Source: Haemophilus sp. (GTDB lineage Bacteria; Pseudomonadota; Gammaproteobacteria; Enterobacterales; Pasteurellaceae). From it: a DNA stretch of 25,163 bases. The stretch lies in assembly GCA_019423025.1 (NCBI GenBank), contig JAHZCD010000004.1, positions 1 through 25,163 on the forward strand, read 5' to 3'. Positions 16,730 through 24,523 of this stretch are shown one piece after another. Each line of letters starts with the position of its first letter. Positions within the stretch are counted from its first letter, which is position 1. The translations under genes and the position numbers were made by a program. The notes beneath the pieces were generated by a model that worked only from the letters and a program-made list of their open reading frames with translations, did no database searches and had not been told where the DNA came from.

Positions 16730-18214
16730 TTAATACATGCCTTCGCGCTCTTCACGGGTGCTGATGAAGATATTTTTCACCTGTGTATAAGCGTCAAGCA
16801 TCATTTTATGGGTTTCACGACCTATACCGGAGGTTTTATAACCACCGAAAGGAGCGCCAGCTGGTAAACGGTTATAACAGTTCACCCAAACACGACCGGT
16901 TTCAAGTGCACGTGCAACTCGTAGCGCACGGTTAATGTTATATGTCCACACCGCGCCACCTAGGCCATAATCACTGTCATTTGCCATTTTAATTACATCT
17001 GCTTCATCCTTGAATTTGATTACCACAGCAACCGGACCAAAAATTTCTTCTTGTGCCACGCGTTTTTTGTTATCAGGCGCTAAAATTAAGGTTGGTTGGA
17101 AAAATTCGCCTCGAGCCAATGCCGGGTCGGTTGATTTACCTCCACCAACGATGATTTGACACCCTTCTTCTTTAGCAATATCAACATACTTGCTAATAAC
17201 CTTAACTTGATTTCCGTTTACTTGCGCCCCCATTTGCGTGTCATCTTCCCAAGGTAAGCCGACTTTAACTTTCTTAAATTCTTCTTTTAGTGCCGCGATA
17301 AATTTATCGTAAACGCTTTCTTGTACGAAAATACGTGAACCGGCACAACACACTTGCCCTTGGTTGAAGAGAATTCCTTTTTGTGCGCCCTCCAATGCTT
17401 TATCAAATGGCATATCGTCAAAGAAAATATTGGCTGATTTACCACCCAATTCCAAGGTGGATGGAATCAACATTTCAGCAGCAGCTATACCAATTTTTCT
17501 ACCAATTTCGGTAGAACCGGTGAATGCCAGTTTGTTAAATCCAGTATGATGCAACATGTATTCGCCAGATTTAGAACCCTTACCAGTAATGACATTGAAG
17601 ACACCTTTCGGTAATAAATGATTAATTTTTTGAGCTAAGGAAAGTAAGCTCAATGAAGTAGAGGAAGATGGGTGAATCACGACGGTACAACCTGCTGCCA
17701 ATGCCGGTGCTATTTTCCATGCAGCCATTAAGAACGGAAAGTTCCATGGAATAATTTGACCAACAACGCCAATAGGCTCGCGTAAAATCAACGACAAATC
17801 TTCGCTATCCAGTTGGTTTGCGACACCTTCTTCGGCGCGAATAACACTGGCAAAATAACGAAAATGATCTGATGCCAACGGAATATCTGCTGCGCGTGTT
17901 TCGCGAATCGGTTTACCGTTATCCAACGTTTCTTGTAAAGCGAATAATTCGGTATTTTCGTCAATAATATCTGCAATTTTATTCAAAATTGTAGCTCGTT
18001 CCGTTGCGCTGGTATTTTTCCAGGTTTTAAAGGCCTCTTTCGCAGCATTCACTGCAGCATCGACATCTGCATCCGTAGCGTCAATAAAGGTGGCTAAGGC
18101 TTCACCATTTGCAGGGTTATATGCTGTTAAGGTATTACCCTCAGAGCCATTTGTCCATTCGCCGTTGATCAATAAACCATAGTGTTTATCAAAGACATTA
18201 AGATCTTTTGTCAT
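16730..18214 (-). CDS. NAD(P)-dependent aldehyde dehydrogenase, AldB-like
   Basis: Cytoplasmic enzyme oxidising an aldehyde (acetaldehyde or similar in AldB/ExaC relatives) to the acid. The 494-residue protein has the Rossmann and catalytic domains in order: PWNFP (156-160), FTGSTEIG (231-238), catalytic Glu255 in LELGGKS, active Cys289 in FNQGQVCCAGSR, EEIFGPV and the C-terminal PFGGYKTSGIGRETHKMML, which resembles E. coli AldB. The usual LKPxExTPL segment is instead VIHPSSSTSL (179-188), so the Lys that normally contacts the cofactor ribose is His181; the codon is CAC. The ATG at 18214 is chosen over 18247 because AAGGAG lies eight bases before it. A CRP-like promoter precedes it. It lies alone between the transporter and torZ. 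Confidence 0.9.
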   Translation of the reverse strand: MTKDLNVFDKHYGLLINGEWTNGSEGNTLTAYNPANGEALATFIDATDADVDAAVNAAKEAFKTWKNTSATERATILNKIADIIDENTELFALQETLDNGKPIRETRAADIPLASDHFRYFASVIRAEEGVANQLDSEDLSLILREPIGVVGQIIPWNFPFLMAAWKIAPALAAGCTVVIHPSSSTSLSLLSLAQKINHLLPKGVFNVITGKGSKSGEYMLHHTGFNKLAFTGSTEIGRKIGIAAAEMLIPSTLELGGKSANIFFDDMPFDKALEGAQKGILFNQGQVCCAGSRIFVQESVYDKFIAALKEEFKKVKVGLPWEDDTQMGAQVNGNQVKVISKYVDIAKEEGCQIIVGGGKSTDPALARGEFFQPTLILAPDNKKRVAQEEIFGPVAVVIKFKDEADVIKMANDSDYGLGGAVWTYNINRALRVARALETGRVWVNCYNRLPAGAPFGGYKTSGIGRETHKMMLDAYTQVKNIFISTREEREGMY

Positions 18215-18315
18215 CTGTTTTCTCCTTTTTTCTGCGTTGTGAATCAAAGTAATACCTGATCTTTTTACACCATCAGGTCTTTAATATTTTGTCCGTAAAA
18301 GAGGACTATGGGTTG

Positions 18316-18358
18316 ATTTTAGTATAAGACAAGACTTAAAACTGGGAGACAGATCACA
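18316..18358 (-). promoter_or_regulatory. CRP-type promoter of the aldehyde dehydrogenase gene
   Basis: TGTGA-TCTGTC-TCCCA (18343-18358, minus strand) matches the CRP consensus at 9 of 10 positions. A TAAAAT -10 box (18321-18316) puts its centre at -41.5 from a start near 18309. E. coli aldB is known to be CRP-activated, which fits. Confidence 0.55.
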
Positions 18359-18435
18359 TTTTGGTGGTCAGAAGGAAAGGTAGAGAAAATTGATTTGATA
18401 GGTGAAAAAAAAACAAAGTACAGAAAAACTTATTG

Positions 18436-18480
18436 AAAAAAGACCGCACCTGAATGGATAAAATCAAAGTGCGGTCGTTT
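18436..18480 (-). terminator. Terminator after torZ
   Basis: On the minus strand GACCGCAC (18476-18469) pairs with GTGCGGTC (18449-18442) and is followed by TTTTTT. The right arm is a full uptake signal and the left arm a decayed one. Confidence 0.8.
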
Positions 18481-18490
18481 TTTATTGGTT

Positions 18491-20968
18491 TTACACAGCG
18501 TGTTTCGGTTGTTTGAATACCGTCACTTCAGGTGCATTACCAGTAAATTTTTCAACCTGAACAATACAGGTATTTGGTGAGTTACCTTGTGCAAGTTTTG
18601 ATGTGCCTTCATCGCGTGTTAATACGTTCGGGCAACCATTTTTACACAATGGTTTTTCACTTTCACCTAAGTCCATTGGGTCATACCATGCACCTTCATG
18701 AAGAGCGACAGTACCTTTGATGATATTTTCTGTCACAACCGCACCTGCAAGCACTTGACCGCGTTTGCTATGAACACGAACAATATCACCGTCTTTAATA
18801 CCGCGAGCAGCCGCATCTTCAGGATGAATCATCACAGGCTCACGATCGTTTACCACATATTTTTGACGTAATGAAGTATGCGCCAATTGGCTGTGTAAAC
18901 GATAGTAAGGATGTGGCGTTACTAAAGCTAACGGATATTCTTCTGTCACATTACCCGCAAATTCTTCTGGCTCCATCCAGCTTGGGTGACCTTTACAGTC
19001 GTTATAATGCATTTTCTCGATAACATCAGAGAAAATCTCAATTTTACCTGACGGCGTGCCGAGCGGATTGAGTAATGGATCTTCACGGAATTCACCATAA
19101 CGTACCCATTTCTTCGCGGCTTCTCCCGCTTCAAAGCTTAACGGTTTATTTTCTGCCCAGAATTTATCAAAACGAGGCATTGCAACACGGTTTGCGCGTG
19201 CGGCAGTAAAGGCTGCATTGTAGAATTCTTCCAGCCATTCCATTTCCGTTTTACCTTCGGTGTATTGTTCTTCCACACCTGCTCGTTTAGCAAGCTCAAC
19301 GAAAATATCGTAGTCATTTTTCGCTTCAAATTGTGGTGGAACCACTTGTTTCATCGGGTAAACGCTCATCATGGAGTAGTCGCCTGCCATGGTTAAGTCA
19401 TTACGTTCATAACTGGTGGTTGCTGGCAAGACAATATCTGCCATGCGCGCAGTTGGGGTCCAGTTTACTTCATTCACAATTACCACTTCAGGTTGCTGGA
19501 AGGCCTTCACTAAGGTATTGGTATCTTGATGGTGAACAAATGGGTTACCGCCTGCCCAATATACTGCTTTGATATTTGGGTAAGTAATTTCAGTACCGTT
19601 ATAGTGAATTTTTTTGCCAGGATTAAGCAACACATCGGCAATACGCGCCAATGGGAAAGCTGATTTAGAGGTATCATCTAACCATGTTTTTGCTCCCGCT
19701 TTGCCTGATGGACTAGCGGTAATAGAGCCGATAATACCACCTGTCGCTGTTGGCACCCCACCATTTGAATAGTGATAACTTAAACCGAAACCACCACCTG
19801 GCAAGCCAATTTGTCCCAACATAGAGGCTAGAGTGACTAACATCCAATGGGTTTGTTCACCATGGCGTTGGCGTTGCATACCCCAACCACCCATTAACAT
19901 GGTTCGTTTGCTAGAGAAATCTGCTGCAAGCTGTTTAATCGTTTCTGCAGGTACACCACAAATTTTTGACGCCCATTCTGCTGTTTTTGGTTGGCCATCA
20001 GTTTTACCTAATAAATATTCCTCGAATTTAGCATAACCCGACGTGTATTTTTTCAAGAAATCTTTATCGTGCTTACCTTGTTCAACTAAAGTATGCGCAA
20101 TACCAAGCATTAATGGTACATCCGTTGCTGTATTCACCGGAATCCATTCTGCATTCAACATTTGGCAAGTTTCGCTTTTTTGTGGGTCGATACAAATAAT
20201 GCGTTTTCCACTCGCTTGGAATTTTTTGAAATATTCAATCCCTTTTTGGTCGGTAGACATCCAAGCAATACGCATGGTTGTGAGTGGGTTTGCAGACCAA
20301 AGCACTATAATATCGCTGTTTTCTAGCACTGATTCCCAGCTGGTTTGTTGTTCATAGACTTCAATAGTACCAAGCACATGCGGCATGATGACTTGCGCAG
20401 CCCCCGTAGAGTAGTCCCCTTTGTGGCCCACAAAACCACCGGTAGCGTTCATGTAGCGCTGTAATAACGTACGAGAAGCATGTAATGAACCACAGCTAAA
20501 CCAACCATAAGAACCGGCAAAAATGCCTGTTGGACCATGTTCATCACGCACACGTTTAAGTTGATTGTGTACTAAATCTAACGCTTCATCCCAAGAAACT
20601 CGCACCCATTCATCACGACCACGCATTGTGGTATCACTTTTTCCTGGGTTATCTAAAAAGCCTTTACGCACCATTGGATATTTCACACGAGTTTCACTGT
20701 ATAGCTGATCGGCAACAACGGTTTGTAATTCGTTCGGTACAGCGGGCTCAATAGCTGGACCGGATTTCACAACCTTACCATCTTCCACAACCACACCAAG
20801 CGGTCCCCAGTGAGCCGCAGTAACTACTGTTTTCATTTCAGCTTCTTTTGCGACCGCACTTTTTGATACAACGCCCACCATACCACCAGAAAGGGCACTA
20901 CCTGCCACGCCTAAAGATGTTTTTTTCAGAAAATCACGACGTTGTTCATTTACGTTATTCTTTTTCAT
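18491..20968 (-). CDS. torZ: Periplasmic molybdoenzyme, S-/N-oxide reductase (TorZ/MtsZ/BisC type)
   Basis: Terminal reductase that receives electrons from the TorY cytochrome and reduces TMAO, biotin sulfoxide or methionine sulfoxide. The 825-residue protein has a Tat signal (RRDFLKKT, Arg10-Arg11; cleavage near AVA/KE, residue 40), then the DMSO-reductase-family molybdopterin domains. The molybdenum-ligand serine is in KGDYSTGAAQ (Ser187), and later signatures are GGWGMQRQRHGEQTHW and YRLHSQLAHTSLRQ. It has no N-terminal iron-sulfur cysteines, as expected for this subfamily. As I recall, the H. influenzae orthologue has the same length and has been described as a methionine sulfoxide reductase (MtsZ). 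It starts 28 bases after torY in one operon, with GAGG before the ATG. Confidence 0.95.
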   Translation of the reverse strand: MKKNNVNEQRRDFLKKTSLGVAGSALSGGMVGVVSKSAVAKEAEMKTVVTAAHWGPLGVVVEDGKVVKSGPAIEPAVPNELQTVVADQLYSETRVKYPMVRKGFLDNPGKSDTTMRGRDEWVRVSWDEALDLVHNQLKRVRDEHGPTGIFAGSYGWFSCGSLHASRTLLQRYMNATGGFVGHKGDYSTGAAQVIMPHVLGTIEVYEQQTSWESVLENSDIIVLWSANPLTTMRIAWMSTDQKGIEYFKKFQASGKRIICIDPQKSETCQMLNAEWIPVNTATDVPLMLGIAHTLVEQGKHDKDFLKKYTSGYAKFEEYLLGKTDGQPKTAEWASKICGVPAETIKQLAADFSSKRTMLMGGWGMQRQRHGEQTHWMLVTLASMLGQIGLPGGGFGLSYHYSNGGVPTATGGIIGSITASPSGKAGAKTWLDDTSKSAFPLARIADVLLNPGKKIHYNGTEITYPNIKAVYWAGGNPFVHHQDTNTLVKAFQQPEVVIVNEVNWTPTARMADIVLPATTSYERNDLTMAGDYSMMSVYPMKQVVPPQFEAKNDYDIFVELAKRAGVEEQYTEGKTEMEWLEEFYNAAFTAARANRVAMPRFDKFWAENKPLSFEAGEAAKKWVRYGEFREDPLLNPLGTPSGKIEIFSDVIEKMHYNDCKGHPSWMEPEEFAGNVTEEYPLALVTPHPYYRLHSQLAHTSLRQKYVVNDREPVMIHPEDAAARGIKDGDIVRVHSKRGQVLAGAVVTENIIKGTVALHEGAWYDPMDLGESEKPLCKNGCPNVLTRDEGTSKLAQGNSPNTCIVQVEKFTGNAPEVTVFKQPKHAV

Positions 20969-20996
20969 TTCAGCCTCGTTTTAGATAGTTAATTCA

Positions 20997-22097
20997 TTAT
21001 TGTTTTGCCATATCTTTGGCATTGCGTTGCAGATAAATAGTTAATGCACGTACTTCATCTTTGTTCATTGATGTTCGGTCTTTCATAGAGTTCACCACAC
21101 CAATCCATTGGTTAGCCGTGTAATGATCCGCACCAATTGCCGCGTGACAACCACTACATTGAGTTTGATTTAACTGATTGCCATATTGATTAAGTGCGGT
21201 CAGATCTGACGTCATTTTTTCTTTTGCGACATTCACCACAACATTGATTTCTTTCCACTCAGAATCTGTTACTGCATCATGTATTGTTTTTACGACTTGA
21301 ACATGGTTACGTGCATCTTCATCCAGTAAAGCAAGCGTGATACGTTTGCCTAACTCTTGATAAACAACCGCTTCAGCTCCCACTTGTTGCCAACCATGTA
21401 AGGTGCCTTGAACTTGATCGCCATTTACTTTCCATTGCATTAATTCTGCATAAGGCATGAGGCGAACCTCATTTCCTTTATCATTGGTCGCTTTCACCAT
21501 TTCAGTGGCAAAAATAGCTGAGCCATCAGAGAGAGTACCACCTTGTACTGCTGAGGATTTTTGCGCATTTTGATCGCCATGTACTTCAGGAAGGAAGTGA
21601 ACAATGCCTTTATGACAATCAATACAGGTTTGGCCGTTTGTTTGGGCATCTGTATGGGTTTGTTTTGCTAATTTAGTTTGTTTTGAAAGCTCCATTGCAT
21701 CAAAACTATGACAACTACGACAGGTTTCTGAATCATTGGCTTTCATATCATTCCATACCATTTGAGCAAGCTCTGTACGGTGGGCTTCATATTTTTCTTT
21801 ATTCTCAATCTTGCCCTGTACTTCATACCACAAGTCTTTTAAAGCAATAAATTTAGCTTTGACATAATGCCAGCCTTCTTTTGGAATATGACAATCTGAA
21901 CATTGTGCTCGCACGCCTTTTGCATTAGCAAAGTGACTCGAACCTTCCCATTCCTCTTTTGGATAGCTCATTGAATGACAACTGACACAAAACTCTGGTG
22001 AACTTGTTTTATGCATAACCCACTGCGTTCCCCACAATGCCACAGCGCCGACACCAGCCAAGCAAAGTGCGGTGACGATTTTCTTCATTTTTGACAT
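20997..22097 (-). CDS. torY: Membrane-anchored pentahaem c-type cytochrome TorY
   Basis: Quinol-oxidising cytochrome of the NirT/NapC-TorC family that passes electrons to TorZ in the periplasm. The 366-residue protein (the length of E. coli TorY) has an N-terminal membrane anchor (about 7-26) and five CxxCH haem sites: CVSCH (37), CSDCH (66), CRSCH (126), CIDCH (158) and CSGCH (about 314). The last sits in a separate C-terminal mono-haem domain as in TorC/TorY. The ATG at 22097 is chosen because GGAG stands five bases before it; a GTG at 22103 overlaps that site. It is the first gene of torYZ and follows an FNR-type promoter. Two uptake signals lie in the gene, one in the membrane-anchor codons. 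Confidence 0.95.
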   Translation of the reverse strand: MSKMKKIVTALCLAGVGAVALWGTQWVMHKTSSPEFCVSCHSMSYPKEEWEGSSHFANAKGVRAQCSDCHIPKEGWHYVKAKFIALKDLWYEVQGKIENKEKYEAHRTELAQMVWNDMKANDSETCRSCHSFDAMELSKQTKLAKQTHTDAQTNGQTCIDCHKGIVHFLPEVHGDQNAQKSSAVQGGTLSDGSAIFATEMVKATNDKGNEVRLMPYAELMQWKVNGDQVQGTLHGWQQVGAEAVVYQELGKRITLALLDEDARNHVQVVKTIHDAVTDSEWKEINVVVNVAKEKMTSDLTALNQYGNQLNQTQCSGCHAAIGADHYTANQWIGVVNSMKDRTSMNKDEVRALTIYLQRNAKDMAKQ

Positions 22098-22151
22098 AGA
22101 CACTCCAACGATACAAACGACAAAAAATATAACTATAAATAAGTATTATGG

Positions 22152-22193
22152 ATTGTAGGGATATAGTAAGAAAGAAACTATGATCTTGCTCAA
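22152..22193 (-). promoter_or_regulatory. FNR-type promoter of torYZ
   Basis: TTGAG-CAAG-ATCAT (22193-22180, minus strand) matches the FNR site TTGAT-N4-ATCAA at 8 of 10 positions. A TACAAT -10 box (22157-22152) places its centre at -41.5 from a start near 22145, about 48 bases before the torY ATG. Anaerobic induction would fit a respiratory reductase. Confidence 0.55.
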
Positions 22194-22225
22194 TAAAAGG
22201 TTAAACACTCATGAGATAAAAATAA

Positions 22226-22257
22226 AAAACATTATATAAATCAATATATAATGTTTT
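22226..22257. terminator. Terminator after pldB
   Basis: AAAACATTATAT and ATATAATGTTTT form a 12-bp perfect but AT-only stem with an eight-base loop, 24 bases behind the pldB stop. It is followed on the minus strand by TTATTTTTATC. Confidence 0.7.
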
Positions 22258-22280
22258 ATGTTTAATCTAATTAGGAAAAT

Positions 22281-23216
22281 TTAAGAATGAAGAAATTGAT
22301 TCACGCGTTCAAGCACGGCTTTTCTCACGTTATCCTTTTCAAAAAGGATTTCATGTTTTGCCTGAGGTACAAGCATCGATTCTGCATGCGGGAAAAGTGC
22401 GGTCAATTTTTCAAGATTTTTGTTATCCACAATTTTTTCTTTTTCTGCTTGTAAAATAAGCACAGGTGTTTCCACTCTTGGAATGATTTTAGGGAGCGCT
22501 TTGATTGCATTTAAACACAAATGTACCCAACGGAATGTCGGGCCGCCTAAGTGAATAGCAGCGCGTTTTCGATTAACTCGGTTCATCCATTTCATTCGCG
22601 TTTTAGAATGGCTAAGTTCATTAAGATTTAAATCTGCCGGTTTGTAATGTCCCTTACCAAAAACATAGCGATGACCTTGACCAAATGCCATCATCGTTGC
22701 AATGATAACCTCATCTCGTAACGGATGTTTCATGGGAACACCAAAGAAAGGCGAAGAAAGTACGGCCTTTTTAATATGATGATCATAATTGGCCAGATAA
22801 TAGGTGGAAATCAAAGCGCCGAGGGAATGTGCGAGAATATATTGCGCTTGATAAGCATAAAGTGCAGTTGTTTTTTCAATGATTTTTGCCATATCATCGG
22901 TATAAAAACGAAACTCATCTAAATGCCCTTTTTGAGGAATAATACGCTGTGAATAGCCTTGTCCTCGATGATCAAAAAGCAAAACATCATAACCTTGTTG
23001 GTAAAAATCATAAGCCAACTCAGTCCATTTCAGCATATTTTCTGCTCGACCATTCACCAAAATCATCAATTTTCTGACCGCACTTTCAGGCTGAACCAAA
23101 TGACGATAAGCCAATTTGATATTTCGTTCACCGGAAAGATATTGCGTCGGAAATTGCTCAAAAAAAGGCAATAACTCTGCAAGGGCAAATTGATGAAAAT
23201 GAGGTTCTCTGATCAT
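22281..23216 (-). CDS. pldB: Alpha/beta hydrolase, lysophospholipase L2-like
   Basis: Probable monoacyl-lipid hydrolase at the inner membrane, 311 residues without a clear signal peptide. The alpha/beta-hydrolase fold shows the oxyanion-side MILVNGRAEN (51-60), FDHRGQGYS (81-89), the nucleophile elbow AHSLG (Ser131; Ala replaces the usual first Gly), the acid-bearing strand PVLILQAEKEKIVDN and the catalytic His in AKHEILFE (His288). These match PldB/serine aminopeptidase S33-type hydrolases. The gene lies between asd and torY, the order I recall from H. influenzae. It begins 53 bases after asd, behind a hairpin. Two uptake signals fall inside it. Exact substrate is inferred from the family. 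Confidence 0.85.
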   Translation of the reverse strand: MIREPHFHQFALAELLPFFEQFPTQYLSGERNIKLAYRHLVQPESAVRKLMILVNGRAENMLKWTELAYDFYQQGYDVLLFDHRGQGYSQRIIPQKGHLDEFRFYTDDMAKIIEKTTALYAYQAQYILAHSLGALISTYYLANYDHHIKKAVLSSPFFGVPMKHPLRDEVIIATMMAFGQGHRYVFGKGHYKPADLNLNELSHSKTRMKWMNRVNRKRAAIHLGGPTFRWVHLCLNAIKALPKIIPRVETPVLILQAEKEKIVDNKNLEKLTALFPHAESMLVPQAKHEILFEKDNVRKAVLERVNQFLHS

Positions 23217-23229
23217 AATTTTCTAATGA

Positions 23230-23254
23230 AAAGGGCGTAGTAAATACGCCCTTT
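23230..23254. terminator. Terminator after asd
   Basis: Perfect 10-bp stem AAAGGGCGTA / TACGCCCTTT with a five-base loop, directly behind the asd stop. The T-run on the minus strand is short (TTTT), so some read-through into pldB is likely. Confidence 0.75.
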
Positions 23255-23269
23255 GTAGTGAAAGTAAAC

Positions 23270-24385
23270 TTATGCCACTAATTGTTTTAAGATACGGCGA
23301 ACTGGCTCTGCAGCACCCCATAATAATTGGTCACCTACAGTAAATGCCGCTAAGTATTCTGGACCCATTGCTAATTTACGTAAACGACCAACCGGTACGC
23401 TTAATGTACCTGTTACTTTAGCTGGGGTTAATTCACGTAATGTGGTTTCTTTGTCGTTTGGAATCACTTTCACCCATTCGTTGTGAGCCGCTAAAATTTG
23501 TTCAATTTCTTCTAATGGTAAGTCTTTTTTCAGTTTGATAGTGAATGCTTGGCTGTGGCAGCGTAATGCACCGATACGCACACATAAACCATCAACAGGA
23601 ATTGGATTGTCGCTTAAACCTAAGATTTTATTGGTTTCTGCATAACCTTTCCATTCTTCTTTAGTTTGTCCCGTTTCTGGAAGAAGTTTGTCAATCCAAG
23701 GGATTAAACTACCACCTAATGCTGCACCGAAGTTATCCGTTGGAAAACTATCAGAACGCATTTCTGCCGTCACTTTACGTTCAATATCTAAAATAGATGA
23801 AGCAGGGTCTTTTAATTCGCTTGAAACCGCTTGTTCTAATAAACCCATTTGTGAAAGTAATTCACGCATATTTTTTGCGCCTGCACCTGAAGCCGCTTGG
23901 TAAGTTGCGACAGATACCCATTCCACTAAATCTTTTTCAAATAAACCACCGATAGCCATAAGCATTAAGCTCACGGTACAGTTACCACCCACGAAAGTTT
24001 TAATGCCTTTTTTCAAGCCTTCAGAAATCACGTGTTGGTTCACTGGATCAAGCACGATAATTGCATCATCTTTCATACGTAGTGCAGACGCTGCATCAAC
24101 CCAATAACCATCCCAACCTGTTGCTTTTAATTTTGGATAAACTTCATTGGTATAGTCGCCACCTTGGCAGGTCACGATAATGTCTAATTTTTTAAGTTCT
24201 TCAATGTCGAATGCATTTTTAAGCTCACCTGCCTCTTTTCCTGCAAATACAGGGGCTTTTTGACCTGCTTGAGAAGTGGTGAAGAAAACTGGATTAATAT
24301 TAGCAAAATCTTGCTCTTGCACCATACGATCCATTAATACGGAACCGACCATTCCGCGCCAACCGATAAAACCGACGTTTTTCAT
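23270..24385 (-). CDS. asd: Aspartate-semialdehyde dehydrogenase
   Basis: NADPH-dependent enzyme that reduces aspartyl phosphate to aspartate semialdehyde, the branch point to diaminopimelate, lysine, threonine and methionine, and so needed for the cell wall. The 371-residue protein has the nucleotide-binding GFIGWRGMVGS (5-15), the active Cys136 in GGNCTVS, Gln163, Arg270 and His277 in RIGALRCHSQA. These are the same residue numbers as in the well-studied H. influenzae enzyme. AAGGAA stands eight bases before the ATG. The 138 bases between it and the glycosyltransferase gene hold a terminator and no recognised operator. Confidence 0.97.
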   Translation of the reverse strand: MKNVGFIGWRGMVGSVLMDRMVQEQDFANINPVFFTTSQAGQKAPVFAGKEAGELKNAFDIEELKKLDIIVTCQGGDYTNEVYPKLKATGWDGYWVDAASALRMKDDAIIVLDPVNQHVISEGLKKGIKTFVGGNCTVSLMLMAIGGLFEKDLVEWVSVATYQAASGAGAKNMRELLSQMGLLEQAVSSELKDPASSILDIERKVTAEMRSDSFPTDNFGAALGGSLIPWIDKLLPETGQTKEEWKGYAETNKILGLSDNPIPVDGLCVRIGALRCHSQAFTIKLKKDLPLEEIEQILAAHNEWVKVIPNDKETTLRELTPAKVTGTLSVPVGRLRKLAMGPEYLAAFTVGDQLLWGAAEPVRRILKQLVA

Positions 24386-24498
24386 GAGTTTTTCCTTATT
24401 TTATGTTGTGTTGAATGGGTCTATTAATTACAGGCTTTATGCCACAAAATCAAGTTTTTTTAAAAAAAATGAGGCTTTGTTTAATTTTTCTCAATAAA

Positions 24499-24518
24499 AA
24501 ATCCCCTTTCGGGGATTT
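24499..24518 (-). terminator. Terminator after the glycosyltransferase gene
   Basis: AAATCCCC - TTTC - GGGGATTT, 8-bp GC-containing stem with a tetraloop, followed on the minus strand by TTTTTTATTG, a few bases behind the stop codon. Confidence 0.9.
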
Positions 24519-24523
24519 ATTGA

